A DNA stretch of 64,000 bases from Bacillus bingmayongensis. Lineage in GTDB: Bacteria > Bacillota > Bacilli > Bacillales > Bacillaceae_G. Numbering within the stretch: position 1 is the first letter of the stretch; every line of letters begins with the position of its first letter. Of this stretch, positions 1 to 9,076 are shown one piece after another. The notes under the pieces were generated by a model that was given only the letters and a program-made list of their open reading frames with translations, did no database searches and had not been told where the DNA came from. Made by a program: the position numbers and the translations under genes. The stretch lies in the NCBI RefSeq assembly GCF_000299035.1, contig NZ_JH921517.1, positions 1,401,466 through 1,465,465 of the forward strand, written 5' to 3'.

Positions 1-1
1 G

Positions 2-1882
2 AAAACATATGCAGCATATGTGACAGAATTTAACTTGGGAATATCGAATACACTCCAAAAGTTCTTGCTATTTTTCAACCCGTTAAGCTCAGCTGTCCTA
101 TTTTTAGGACTTGCATTATTTGCAAAAGGAAAACGATCTTATATTTGGCTAATTATTATTAATTTGTTAATGACAGCTCTGTTATACGCAAACGTAGTGT
201 ATTACCGCTTTTTTAGCGATTTTATTACGTTCCCGACATTAACACAAACAAATAACTTTGGAGATTTAGGTGGAAGTATTTTTGCATTATTACAACCGTA
301 TGACCCATTGTATTTCTTAGATACAATTATTTTACTTGCGTTAGTAATAACAAAGGTTGCTAATCCAAAACCAATTCGTGTTGCAAAATATAAATTGTCC
401 CTTGTATTTATCTCAGCAATTTTAATTTTCAGTGTTAATTTAGGTTTAGCGGAATCTGATCGTCCTGAATTACTGACAAGAACATTTGACAGAAACTACA
501 TTGTGAAATATTTAGGCGCATACAACTATACAATTTATGATGGGATTCAAAGCATGAAAGCATCAACAGAACGAGCGTTAGCTGATGGAGATAGTATGAC
601 AGACGTTCGAAACTATATCGCATCAAACTATGCAAGCCCAAACCCAGATTATTTTGGTAAAGGAAAAGGTATGAACGTTATCTATATTCATTTAGAGTCG
701 TTCCAAAACTTCTTGATTGATTATAAACTGAATGGGCAAGAGGTTACACCATTTTTAAATTCATTTACGAAAGATGCGAATACACTATATTTTGATAATT
801 TCTTCCATCAAACAGGACAAGGTAAAACGTCTGATGCGGAGTTTATGTTAGAGAATTCATTGTTTGGATTACCACAGGGATCTGTATTTACAACGAAATC
901 TCATAATACGTATCAAGCGGCACCGGCTATTTTAGGACAACAAGGATACACATCTGCAGTATTCCATGGTAACTATAAAACATTCTGGAACCGCGATGAT
1001 GTGTATAAATCATTTGGTTTTAATAAATTCTTTGATGCGACATATTATGACATGAATGACAATGATGTTGTAAACTATGGCTTGAAAGATAAACCGTTCT
1101 TTAATGAATCAATTCCATTGTTACAAACATTAAAACAACCGTTCTATACGAAATTTATTACATTATCAAATCATTTCCCTTATCCAATAAATAAGGAAGA
1201 GGCGACAATTGAACCAGCAAAAACAGGTGATTCATCTGTAGATACGTATTTCCAAACAGCACGTTATTTAGATGAAGCTGTAAAAAGCTTTATGGATTAC
1301 TTGAAGCAATCTGGTTTATATGATAATTCCATTATTGTTATGTATGGAGACCATTATGGTATTTCAGATAATCATAATGCAGCAATGTCGCAAATAATGG
1401 GTAAAGAAATGAATTCATTTGAAAATGCACAATTGCAACGCGTACCATTAATTATTCGCGTACCAGGTATGCAGGGGGGAGTTCAACATCAATATGGTGG
1501 AGAAATTGATGTACTTCCAACGCTACTACATTTACTAGGTACGGATACAAAAAATTATATCCAATTTGGTACGGATTTATTATCACCAGAGCATAAGCAA
1601 GTTGTTGCATTCCGTAACGGTAACTACGTAAGTCCGGCCGTTACTGCACTGAACGGAAAGTATTATGATACAAATACAGGAAAACCAGTAGAAATGACGG
1701 ATGAGATTAAACAAAATGAACAAATGGTTGAGCAGAAACTTAAATTTTCTGATCAAGTAGTAAATGGGGATTTATTACGATTCTATACACCGGAAGGATT
1801 TACGCCAGTTGATCGTTCGAAATATAATTATAATCATCGTGATAAAAATAAAACGAAGGTAAAAACTACGCAAGAAGGTTAA
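2..1882 (+). CDS. ltaS: Lipoteichoic acid synthase (LtaS family), 5' end outside window
   Basis: Membrane enzyme that polymerises glycerol phosphate from phosphatidylglycerol into lipoteichoic acid. The frame is open back to base 2, before the GTG at 20, so the true N-terminus lies upstream of the window. Hydrophobic helices fill roughly the first 140 visible residues, followed by the extracellular sulfatase-like domain. Metal and catalytic motifs are visible: HLESFQNF (glutamate), GQGKTSDAEF (nucleophile threonine near residue 269 counted from base 20) and MYGDHYG (Asp-His pair). A strong terminator follows directly. The family is usually about 640-650 residues, so some tens of residues are missing. 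Which paralogue (LtaS or a YfnI/YqgS type) cannot be settled here. Confidence 0.93.
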   Translation, partial: KTYAAYVTEFNLGISNTLQKFLLFFNPLSSAVLFLGLALFAKGKRSYIWLIIINLLMTALLYANVVYYRFFSDFITFPTLTQTNNFGDLGGSIFALLQPYDPLYFLDTIILLALVITKVANPKPIRVAKYKLSLVFISAILIFSVNLGLAESDRPELLTRTFDRNYIVKYLGAYNYTIYDGIQSMKASTERALADGDSMTDVRNYIASNYASPNPDYFGKGKGMNVIYIHLESFQNFLIDYKLNGQEVTPFLNSFTKDANTLYFDNFFHQTGQGKTSDAEFMLENSLFGLPQGSVFTTKSHNTYQAAPAILGQQGYTSAVFHGNYKTFWNRDDVYKSFGFNKFFDATYYDMNDNDVVNYGLKDKPFFNESIPLLQTLKQPFYTKFITLSNHFPYPINKEEATIEPAKTGDSSVDTYFQTARYLDEAVKSFMDYLKQSGLYDNSIIVMYGDHYGISDNHNAAMSQIMGKEMNSFENAQLQRVPLIIRVPGMQGGVQHQYGGEIDVLPTLLHLLGTDTKNYIQFGTDLLSPEHKQVVAFRNGNYVSPAVTALNGKYYDTNTGKPVEMTDEIKQNEQMVEQKLKFSDQVVNGDLLRFYTPEGFTPVDRSKYNYNHRDKNKTKVKTTQEG

Positions 1883-1899
1883 ACGAATAAATTAACGTT

Positions 1900-1945
1900 A
1901 GTCTCCTTATAAGGATAAATATCCTTGTGAGGAGACTTTTTTATT
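1900..1945 (+). terminator. Rho-independent terminator of ltaS
   Basis: A long stem of AGTCTCCTTATAAGGAT pairing with ATCCTTGTGAGGAGACT is followed by a T-rich tract, 18 bases after the ltaS stop. Confidence 0.9.
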
Positions 1946-2146
1946 TTGAAAACATACAGTAATTTCACATACCGTATGGATAGAGTATAATAAATGTGTG
2001 AAAAGAGTACAATTATTGCACAATGCAGAAACAATAAATTGGACTTAATTTTGTGGATGAAACAAGATACTATATTAGTAGAAAGTGATTGAAACAATCT
2101 TATTGCAAAATTAATAACCTCTATTTTCTAGACGGATAAAAAGAAA
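1946..2146 (+). other. Intergenic stretch with a plausible promoter and possible short transcript
   Basis: The sequence TTTCAC, 17 bases, then TATAAT (about 1963-1991) resembles a sigma-A promoter on the plus strand. Transcription from it would run about 150-190 bases to the hairpin at 2147-2185. Only scraps of reading frame are present (16 codons from GTG near 1996), so this could be a small RNA or the remains of a small gene. The 18-base string at 1960-1977 recurs exactly at 4183-4200. Confidence 0.3.
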
Positions 2147-2185
2147 AAAAGACTTGATTTTCCTATCACAGAAATCAAGTCTTTT
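2147..2185. terminator. Bidirectional terminator
   Basis: AAAAGACTTGATTT pairs with AAATCAAGTCTTTT across an 11-base loop, with A and T runs on both sides. It ends the minus-strand deacetylase gene that stops at 2189. Confidence 0.85.
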
Positions 2186-2188
2186 CTA

Positions 2189-3016
2189 TTACATACGCTT
2201 ATCGTGCCAGAAGTTTAATGGGAAATGTTCATCTTCTTGATAACTTTCCAGTTCATAACCTTTTTCTTTTAGACCTTTAATGATCCCAGGCACTGCTTTT
2301 ACTGATTGTGGGTGAATATCATGCATTAACACGACTTCTGTCGGATTTGTAGCACCAGCAAGAACATTTTGGACAATTTGTGCTGAGGCAGCATCGACTG
2401 GCATTTTATTATATTTCCAGTCTAAAGAGTCAATTGTCCAGTCCCAAACTTTCAAGCCATTTTCAACAACTTTATTGCGGAGCGCTTCATTTAATCCTGG
2501 CATTGATCCGTAAGATGGACGAGTTAATATAGGTGATTTTCCGATAACCCCAGCGATTAAGCTTTGATCTTCTTTCATTTCATCTACATAATGTCCCTCT
2601 GTATAAAGCTTTTTGTAGTTATGTGTCATACTATGCATGCCAACATAATGTCCTTCATCAAATTCACGTTTTACAAGATCAGGAAATGCTTTAACATTTG
2701 CTCCAATAAGGAAAAATGTCGCTTTCGCATCTTCTTTTTTTAGCATTTCTAGAAGCTCAGCAGTGTATTTACCAGGACCATCATCAAATGTTAAGTAAGC
2801 GACTTTTCTAACTTGCCCGTTATATTGCTTTGGAGCTTCTTTCGGGGCTAGAGCAGTTTGAATTTCACTTACAAGTTGAACGGATTTCGTTTCATCTTCC
2901 GTACTTGCTAAAGCAATATGAGTTGATCCATAAACTGCTTCGTATAAAAATAATACCCCGACGCAAATCAACAATGCTCTCTTTACTAAGGTTGTCATCC
3001 TAATTCTATTGTGCAT
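2189..3016 (-). CDS. Exported polysaccharide deacetylase (NodB domain)
   Basis: Member of carbohydrate esterase family 4, which removes acetyl groups from peptidoglycan or other GlcNAc polymers. The N-terminus is basic then hydrophobic (signal peptide or anchor, residues about 8-35). The NodB motifs are in order: TFDDGPG (catalytic and metal-binding Asp pair), HSMTH (metal His pair), RPSYG, DWTIDSLDW and LMHDIHP. Length 275 residues fits the small PdaA/Pgd-like enzymes of Bacillus. It stands alone between a terminator and a long AT-rich upstream region. Whether peptidoglycan GlcNAc, MurNAc or another glycan is the substrate cannot be told from sequence. Confidence 0.9.
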   Translation of the reverse strand: MHNRIRMTTLVKRALLICVGVLFLYEAVYGSTHIALASTEDETKSVQLVSEIQTALAPKEAPKQYNGQVRKVAYLTFDDGPGKYTAELLEMLKKEDAKATFFLIGANVKAFPDLVKREFDEGHYVGMHSMTHNYKKLYTEGHYVDEMKEDQSLIAGVIGKSPILTRPSYGSMPGLNEALRNKVVENGLKVWDWTIDSLDWKYNKMPVDAASAQIVQNVLAGATNPTEVVLMHDIHPQSVKAVPGIIKGLKEKGYELESYQEDEHFPLNFWHDKRM

Positions 3017-3276
3017 AATTCTCCTTCTCTCTATAATAGTTCTACTCTACTATATTAGCAATTTTAGGTAGGTAAATGCAAAAAAAGATTGTTACAAGTA
3101 CAAAAATTTGTAAAAAAGATGTAAGATTTTGTTGTTTTTACTGCGAGAATTATTCTTGTTTAGCAGGTTTTTTAAAATAAAAAAAGAAATGGATAATAAC
3201 AATAATTCATTGATTTTAGAATCTAGATTTCATAATTTTACATATGCATTTAAAAAATGAAAAAGGTGTGATAAAA

Positions 3277-3972
3277 GTGAAAAAAATAGCTTGTTTACAT
3301 GCTCATCATTCAAATATTGCATACATAGAAAGTGTATTTGTATCACTTGAGGTGGAATTGCTACATTTTGTAGATCCCATATTGTCGAAGAGGATGGAAA
3401 GTGATAAGGGATTTGGAAGGACACAAGCTCAAAGCAAGTTGAAAGATCAGTTGAAATGGATATCAGAAGGTGATATAGATGCAATTTTAATTACTTGTAC
3501 AAATTATATCACGCTAATACAAGAGGAAGAGTTTTCAATTGTAAAACCGATATTGAAAATTGATGAACCATTCTTTGAAATGCTTTGTAATATTCAAGGG
3601 CCGCAAACAATATTATTTACAAATCCTAGTACTGCCCCTGGGACGGTAGAACGTCTGAATCGATATGCACAGCAAAGACAGAAATCTATAGATATTAAAC
3701 CAATGATTATAAAAGATACTTTTGAATTAATTATGCAAGGACGTAAAGAAGAATATGATGATAGAGTGAGTAAATATATATATCAGATAATGAAAGATGA
3801 AAATCAAGCTGTCTCGGTTGCTCAATTATCAATGGTAGATGCTGCTAAAAAGTGTGAGAAGGGAGTAGGGGAGAAAATATTTAATCCATTGGATGGTTTG
3901 GCTGAATACAGTCTGAACCGAATAAGATTAAAGGAAAGAGAGTTAAAGGGAAATGTGAGAAGTACAAGATGA
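3277..3972 (+). CDS. Asp/Glu racemase-like protein
   Basis: About 231 residues. The frame opens at ATG 3244, but the GTG at 3277 is better spaced from AAAGGTG (about 3259-3265), so it is the preferred start. The protein begins KKIACLHAHH and contains ITCTNY and a later NPLDGLAEYSL tail. The TCTN pattern near residue 75 resembles the first catalytic cysteine region of the Asp/Glu/hydantoin racemase superfamily. A matching second cysteine is not clear (the later part reads AQLSMVDAAKKC), so racemase activity is uncertain. It is monocistronic. Confidence 0.6.
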   Translation: MKKIACLHAHHSNIAYIESVFVSLEVELLHFVDPILSKRMESDKGFGRTQAQSKLKDQLKWISEGDIDAILITCTNYITLIQEEEFSIVKPILKIDEPFFEMLCNIQGPQTILFTNPSTAPGTVERLNRYAQQRQKSIDIKPMIIKDTFELIMQGRKEEYDDRVSKYIYQIMKDENQAVSVAQLSMVDAAKKCEKGVGEKIFNPLDGLAEYSLNRIRLKERELKGNVRSTR

Positions 3973-4264
3973 AAGTCATCTATCTTTTCAATTCATCTTC
4001 TTTTAGGTGTTTAAACCTAAAATCTAATGAGATGCAGACTAAATCTATTTAAGAAAAATGAAGGTCAGTTCCATAGTTAATCAGTTTTAATTTTTTTGTT
4101 ACTGCTTGTGAAGCGAAATTATCCCGAGAGGTGCTAGAAGGATACGATTCTTTTCTTGCCCCCCTTTGGCCTTAGTTAATAATAATTTCACATACCGTAT
4201 TTGAAAATAAAAACTAGGAAAATAATAAATAATGTCGAATATATCGTAAGTGCTTATTTAAGGC
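3973..4264. other. Gap without a convincing gene
   Basis: A weak hairpin (TTTAGGT/ACCTAAA near 4002-4020) follows the racemase-like gene. A 25-codon open stretch (about 4083-4168) ends LAPLWP-stop and may be a gene remnant. A second copy of the 18-base string of 1960-1977 lies at 4183-4200. Confidence 0.3.
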
Positions 4265-4277
4265 AAGGAGAACTAAC

Positions 4278-4464
4278 ATAAAAAAGAAGCAATAGATAGC
4301 GCTCATATTGCGATTGAAATTTGGGATAATAAGCTGGAGCAAATCGCAATCGCAGTTGCACGCATGGTGCTACTTCATGTAAGACACCTGAAGCAGAGGC
4401 ATATATTAAAAAAGCATACGATAGAGAAATAAACAAAGAAAATGAAAGTAGGAGAACAGCATGA
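4278..4464 (+). pseudogene. Decayed small gene coupled to the nucleotidyltransferase
   Basis: AAGGAG (4265-4270) is well placed for a start at 4278, but the codon reads AT followed by six A, as if the G of ATG was lost. The frame from 4283 encodes KKEAIDSAHIAIEIWDNKLEQIAIA. Near 4350 the coding sense moves to another frame, CTHGATSCKTPEAEAYIKKA, which runs to a TGA at 4462-4464 overlapping the ATG of the next gene. A shine-dalgarno, continuous protein-like sense across two frames and an ATGA overlap all say this was a protein of about 60 residues. The family is not recognised. Confidence 0.6.
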
Positions 4465-5162
4465 AAGCAATTGACGCTGCACAAAACATTATTGAATCCC
4501 AATTTCCAAACTGTGATATTGCTTTATTAGGAGGAAGTGTTGCAAGGGGAGAAGAAACAAAAACGTCTGATCTTGATATCGTTATATTAGATCAAAAACT
4601 CCCTTCCTGTTACCGGGAATCTTTTTTTAGTAATGGTTGGCCAGTTGAGGTATTTGTACATAATTTCAAAACATATAAAGACTTTTTTAAAAGTGACTGC
4701 AAGCGTGGGAGACCTTCTCTACCACAACTAGTTTCGGAGGGAATTATCTTAAAAGGAACGGTGCAAGTTGTCACGAGTTTAAAACAGGAAGCAGAGCAAT
4801 TACTAAATGAAGGCCCTGAAAAATGGACAGAAGAGCTTATTAAACAGAAACGTTACTTTATTACGGATGCGTTAGACGATTTTATTGGTGCGACCAAGAG
4901 GGAAGAAGAATTATTTATTGCTAATCTTTTGGCTGATTTAGTTCATGAATTTGTACTTAGAGTAAACGGACAGTGGGTTGGCAATTCTAAATGGTTTATT
5001 AGGGTGTTAAGGAAATATGATACATCATTTGCAGAGCAATTTGTTGAAGCTTTTGATCATTTTTATAGAACTGGAGAGAAGAAGAAACTGATTGCTTTTG
5101 TCGAGAAAACTTTAGAAAACTATGGAGGCAGGTTGTTTGAGGGCTTTTCTGTAGGCAAATAA
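4461..5162 (+). CDS. Nucleotidyltransferase-domain protein
   Basis: 233 residues. The N-terminus carries the polymerase-beta-like nucleotidyltransferase signature: LLGGSVARGEETKTSDLDIVI, with GGS and the D-x-D metal pair near residue 38. The C-terminal part is helical and acidic. It resembles the aminoglycoside/lincosamide adenylyltransferase fold group, but the substrate cannot be predicted. The ATG overlaps the stop of the broken small gene upstream, so the two were once translationally coupled. A GNAT gene follows 15 bases later, probably in the same transcript. Confidence 0.8.
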   Translation: MKAIDAAQNIIESQFPNCDIALLGGSVARGEETKTSDLDIVILDQKLPSCYRESFFSNGWPVEVFVHNFKTYKDFFKSDCKRGRPSLPQLVSEGIILKGTVQVVTSLKQEAEQLLNEGPEKWTEELIKQKRYFITDALDDFIGATKREEELFIANLLADLVHEFVLRVNGQWVGNSKWFIRVLRKYDTSFAEQFVEAFDHFYRTGEKKKLIAFVEKTLENYGGRLFEGFSVGK

Positions 5163-5177
5163 AAGGGAGATGGAACA

Positions 5178-5720
5178 ATGAATGTACCAGTTATTCAATT
5201 AAGGGAGCTTACATTAGACGATGTAGAAGATCGATATCAATGGTCATTGGATAAAGAAGTAACAAAATTTTTAGTTGTACCAGACCAATACCCACCATTT
5301 ACGCGTGATGAGACAAAAAAATGGATTGAGATGTGTATGACAAGGGAAAATGGGTATGAACAACGAGCTATCCTTACTGAAGATGGTGTGCATATCGGCT
5401 GGGTTGATCTAAAAAATTTGGATAAAATGAATAAAAATGCCGAATTAGGAATTGCAATTGGGAATAAAGAATATTGGGGACGCGGATATGGGATTGCGGC
5501 GCTATACAGCATGTTGCAAATTGGATTTTATGAATTCGGTCTAGAGAAAGTGTGGCTACGTGTTGATGCGGATAACATAAAAGCGATAAAAAGTTATGAA
5601 AAAGCTGGGTTTGTTTGTGAAGGAATTATGAGAAAAGATAGAGTACGAAATGGAACGTTTATTGATAGATATCGGTTTAGTATATTGAGAGATGAATATA
5701 AAAATAATATAAATTTTTAA
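5178..5720 (+). CDS. GNAT N-acetyltransferase (RimJ/RimL type)
   Basis: 180 residues, start supported by GGGAGATGG upstream. The GNAT core is visible: GWVDLKN, then LGIAIGNKEYWGRGYGIAAL (acetyl-CoA loop, the R/Q-x-x-G-x-G/A equivalent being GRGYGI) and the motif-B region VDADNIKAIKSYEKAGF. Family members acetylate ribosomal protein N-termini, amino acids or antibiotics; the substrate here is unknown. It is likely cotranscribed with the nucleotidyltransferase. Confidence 0.88.
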   Translation: MNVPVIQLRELTLDDVEDRYQWSLDKEVTKFLVVPDQYPPFTRDETKKWIEMCMTRENGYEQRAILTEDGVHIGWVDLKNLDKMNKNAELGIAIGNKEYWGRGYGIAALYSMLQIGFYEFGLEKVWLRVDADNIKAIKSYEKAGFVCEGIMRKDRVRNGTFIDRYRFSILRDEYKNNINF

Positions 5721-5803
5721 ATTTAAGGTACACAAATTGTCATATTATGGTTTATAATTGAAATTAGTTTTTGTTTTTTATTTTACAAAGGGGAGTGGCA
5801 TAA

Positions 5804-6856
5804 TTGAGTAGCAAAAAATTTATGGCAATTTGTTGTACAACTATTTTAGCAGCAGGAATTCTAAGTGGTTGTAACTCAAAAAAAACAGATTCAAAATCAG
5901 AGGCACCAAAAGTAAGTGAAGTAGGGGATACAAGTAAATTAGAAGATGTAGAAATGACATTGGAAAGTGCAGAATTTATCTTGCCTGATCAATACGCTAA
6001 ACCAGAAAATGATCACGTATTAAAAGTAGAAGTGACGGTAAAAAATAAAGGGGATAAATCATTGAATATTGCTCCAAATGATTTCGCTCTATATCATGAT
6101 GATAAGAAAATGAAACCATATTTTGGAGCAGATGACTACTTTAATGCGGGAGAGCTTGATAAAGGTAAGTCGATTACTGGAAATATATTTTTTGATGTAA
6201 CAGATGGTGAAAAGTACGAGCTAGTATATAAAAAGTTTGTAGCAGATTCAAAAAAAGATAAAGAGGAAAAAATAACATATAAGATTGATGGTGAAAAACT
6301 AGCTGAAAAAGCAAAAGACCTACAAAAACCTGCGGAAGCGTTAAATGCCTACATAAATGCAGCGTTTTATGACAAAGATGTGGACAAGTTAAAAACTTTA
6401 ACTGGGGAAGATAGCACTCAATTTTCAACTGATTTTGAAAAAGCGTTTAAACAAACAATGGAAAGCGAAATCGGTAAACAAGTGAATGACGATTTATTGA
6501 AAAGTTTATTAGGAAAGATAAAGTTAGCTATTCAAAAAAATGTAAAGTATGAAACGAATGTACTTTCAAATAAAAATGGGAAAGCAAAGGTTGAAATAAA
6601 AGCAAAACCAATTGATATTAGTGCATTAGAGTCTAAGATGGAAAGTGAAATGATGAGCTATGCTTCAACAAATCCAAATGCCACAGATGAACAAATTCTT
6701 AATCAGGTATTTGTTATTTATGAAAAATTGTTACAGGAGGTAACAGCTTCTAGTATAGAAGAAAAAGTTGAGGTTGAAATGGAGAAACATGGTAAAAACC
6801 AATGGAAATTAAATCCTACATCTACTGACGGTATGGATCGTGTTTTTATGAAATAA
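5804..6856 (+). CDS. Lipoprotein with DUF4352-like and DUF5105-like regions
   Basis: 350 residues starting at TTG, with AAAGGGGAGTGG as ribosome site. The signal sequence ends in a lipobox LSGC (Cys near residue 23), followed by a polar linker. Residues about 45-165 look like the immunoglobulin-like DUF4352 fold (strands such as HVLKVEVTVKNKGDKSLNI). Residues about 175-345 resemble DUF5105, with NAYINAAFYDKDVDKL and the ending NPTSTDGMDRVFMK. A membrane-anchored extracellular protein of unknown function. A terminator follows. Confidence 0.8.
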   Translation: MSSKKFMAICCTTILAAGILSGCNSKKTDSKSEAPKVSEVGDTSKLEDVEMTLESAEFILPDQYAKPENDHVLKVEVTVKNKGDKSLNIAPNDFALYHDDKKMKPYFGADDYFNAGELDKGKSITGNIFFDVTDGEKYELVYKKFVADSKKDKEEKITYKIDGEKLAEKAKDLQKPAEALNAYINAAFYDKDVDKLKTLTGEDSTQFSTDFEKAFKQTMESEIGKQVNDDLLKSLLGKIKLAIQKNVKYETNVLSNKNGKAKVEIKAKPIDISALESKMESEMMSYASTNPNATDEQILNQVFVIYEKLLQEVTASSIEEKVEVEMEKHGKNQWKLNPTSTDGMDRVFMK

Positions 6857-6939
6857 TGTATTAATCAATGAATTACACATATTATTAGAATAGGATAATC
6901 AATTAAAGATGATATAGAGAGAAAACAAAAATATGGGTT

Positions 6940-6972
6940 AAACCTGCTAATATAGCAGGTTTTTCTTTTTAA
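6940..6972 (+). terminator. Terminator
   Basis: AACCTGCTA/TAGCAGGTT hairpin followed by TTTTCTTTTT. Confidence 0.88.
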
Positions 6973-6992
6973 TTATGAAAGGGTGTTTAAAG

Positions 6993-7493
6993 ATGATTCG
7001 AATTTTATCTGATCTTGATGCGGTACAATATTGGAATTTACGCTTACAAGCACTACTAATGAATCAAGAAGCGTTCGTGACAACTTATGAAGAAGCAATA
7101 CAAAAAGAAAATCCAGTTGAACAGGTTTCTCAAAATTAAAATTCAAAAACTAGTTACACACTCGGTGCTTTTAATGAAGAGAATCAACTAATCGGTGTAG
7201 TAACGTTACTAACGGAACAAAAAACAGCATATAAGCATAAGGGACATCTTGTTGCTATGTATGTAGATCATCAAAGTAGAGGGAAAGGCTTAGCAAAAGG
7301 CTTAATTCGAGCGTTAATTGAAAAAGCAAGAGAACTAAAAATAGAGCAAATTAGTTTAGGGGTTGTTTCAGATAATGAAGCAGCAAAAAAACTGTATCAA
7401 TCAATGGATTTTACAACGTATGGTATAGAAAAAAAGGCACTAAAAATGAACGGTATATATCGTGATGAAGAGCATATGGTTTTATTTCTCTAA
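6993..7493 (+). pseudogene. GNAT acetyltransferase with in-frame ochre stop
   Basis: An ATG at 6993 behind AAAGGGTG opens a frame MIRILSDLDAVQYWNLRLQA. It hits TAA at 7137-7139 (codon 49) and then continues in the same frame to 7493. The downstream part carries the acetyl-CoA motif DHQSRGKGLAKGLI and the region VSDNEAAKKLYQSMDF. Read through, it is 166 residues, a normal GNAT length. A base substitution rather than an indel explains the stop, so sequencing error is less likely than for homopolymer frameshifts. A truncated product from ATG 7257 would lack the N-terminal half. Confidence 0.85.
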
Positions 7494-7517
7494 AAGTATA
7501 TTCAAAAGGAGTATCTA

Positions 7518-8462
7518 ATGTTTAAAAACAAGAAGCGTATTGCTTTGTTTATCACCTTAATTGTTTTTATTGCTAGTGTACTGTACCAAGCTATTTGTGT
7601 AAATAATTATACAGAAGTGCCTGGTAAGATAATTGAAGTTAACAATCATGATATGCACATTTTTACAACAGGAAAACGTGAAGATAAACCAGCGATAGTT
7701 ATGACAGCAGGAAGCGGAACGACTACACCATATGCAGATTTTTATCCACTGTATAATAAGTTAGAAAAAGAAAATAGAGTAGTTGTATATGAGCGACCTG
7801 GCTACGGATACAGTGAACAAACAGAGGAAAGTAGAGATATTGATACAGTTGTAAAAGAATTGCATGCATTATTAATAGAGTATGGTGAGAAACCTCCCTT
7901 TATATTAGTAGGACATTCAATGGGAGCATTAGAAAGTATTCGGTATGCACAATTATATCCAAATGAAATTGCTGGATTAGTTTTTATCGATGGAATTAGT
8001 CCAGAATACGCGCAGAATTTTAATATGGATATAGGTATGAAAGTTAGTTGGCACACAATGAATATAGCTAAAAATATCGGAATATTGCGTGCATTATCGT
8101 TGTTTGGAATCATGGATAATGTATTTATAGATATCCCTAATTTACCGAAAGAATTACAGGAACTTAAAGTTTCGATGGCTCTTAAAAATACAAACAATCG
8201 AAATATGAAAGAAGAATTAAATTGGATGAGTAAAAACGGTAAAAAGATAATAGAAAATGGGAATTTAGGAACCCTGCCAGTATTACAATTTTCCGCAACA
8301 AATAATGGCTATGAAAATTGGGAGAAAACACAGAATGAACTGTTAAAAATATCTTCACGAACGGAACAGATTATATTTCCAAGTACAAATCATTATATTC
8401 ATCATGAACAGGCAAATGAGATTAATGAAAAGATAAAGAGTTGGATGGGAGAATTACAATGA
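7518..8462 (+). CDS. Alpha/beta hydrolase, membrane-anchored
   Basis: 314 residues behind AAAAGGAG. The first 28 residues are basic then hydrophobic, a signal anchor. The hydrolase core shows the oxyanion region TAGSGTTTPYADFY, the nucleophile elbow GHSMGA (Ser near residue 137), VFIDGIS, and a late histidine in TNHYIHHEQ. The substrate is unknown. It overlaps the next gene by four bases (ATGA), so the two are translationally coupled. Confidence 0.87.
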   Translation: MFKNKKRIALFITLIVFIASVLYQAICVNNYTEVPGKIIEVNNHDMHIFTTGKREDKPAIVMTAGSGTTTPYADFYPLYNKLEKENRVVVYERPGYGYSEQTEESRDIDTVVKELHALLIEYGEKPPFILVGHSMGALESIRYAQLYPNEIAGLVFIDGISPEYAQNFNMDIGMKVSWHTMNIAKNIGILRALSLFGIMDNVFIDIPNLPKELQELKVSMALKNTNNRNMKEELNWMSKNGKKIIENGNLGTLPVLQFSATNNGYENWEKTQNELLKISSRTEQIIFPSTNHYIHHEQANEINEKIKSWMGELQ

Positions 8463-8974
8463 AAGATTTATATTTAGAAAGGGACATGAACCCGCACGTT
8501 GCAATATTATATGCTACTATAAGTGACACATTTAAAAGATTAAGAGATTTAGTAGAGCATGTAGGAAAAGAAGAATTATATTACAAAGGGCCCGCTAATG
8601 ATGAGAATAGCATTGGCAAATTACTTCAGCATTTAGCAGTTGTAGATTTACACTGGGTATATCGCTTGAAAGGTGCGCAGGTTCCATTAGTACTACAAGA
8701 AAAATATGGTCCTATGCTTGATGAAAAAGGAGAATTACCTAAAATAACAAAAGGTACTTTGCGGGAGTTAATGCAAGACTATCAAGACGTTCAAGATATG
8801 TTTTACGGTGAATGTATGAAACTAACAGAAGTAGACTTGCTGCGGGAAGTAGATTATGAAAATGGTGAAACTGCTACAATTAGGTGGGGGATATGGCATA
8901 TAGCTGATCATAATCGGTATCATCAAGCTCATATAATTCGATTACGGAAATTGTACCAGTATGATTTGCAGTAA
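8459..8974 (+). CDS. DinB/YfiT-like four-helix protein
   Basis: 171 residues from ATG 8459, which overlaps the TGA of the hydrolase and has GGATGGGAG in front. Histidines at LLQHLAVVDLHW and IWHIADHNRYHQAHI match the three-histidine metal site of DinB-type proteins. Family members include bacillithiol- or mycothiol-dependent transferases. Coupling to the hydrolase suggests a shared small-molecule or detoxification task, which is inference. Confidence 0.75.
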   Translation: MKDLYLERDMNPHVAILYATISDTFKRLRDLVEHVGKEELYYKGPANDENSIGKLLQHLAVVDLHWVYRLKGAQVPLVLQEKYGPMLDEKGELPKITKGTLRELMQDYQDVQDMFYGECMKLTEVDLLREVDYENGETATIRWGIWHIADHNRYHQAHIIRLRKLYQYDLQ

Positions 8975-9076
8975 ATATATAAAGATACTATTTATAGTAT
9001 GAAATTTGTGAATTTTATTTTAAATAAATTGTATTCTGTTATATAGTAGAAGAAAAACTGTATAAGGGGTTTTAGG

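Noticed and set aside
435-641. Minus-strand open frame inside ltaS
   Set aside because: Antisense shadow of a strongly conserved coding region; no ribosome site.
4254-4502. Minus-strand 82-codon frame over the ghost gene and nucleotidyltransferase start
   Set aside because: Plus-strand coding sense and the ribosome sites explain this stretch better; the product looks like an AT-rich translation artefact.
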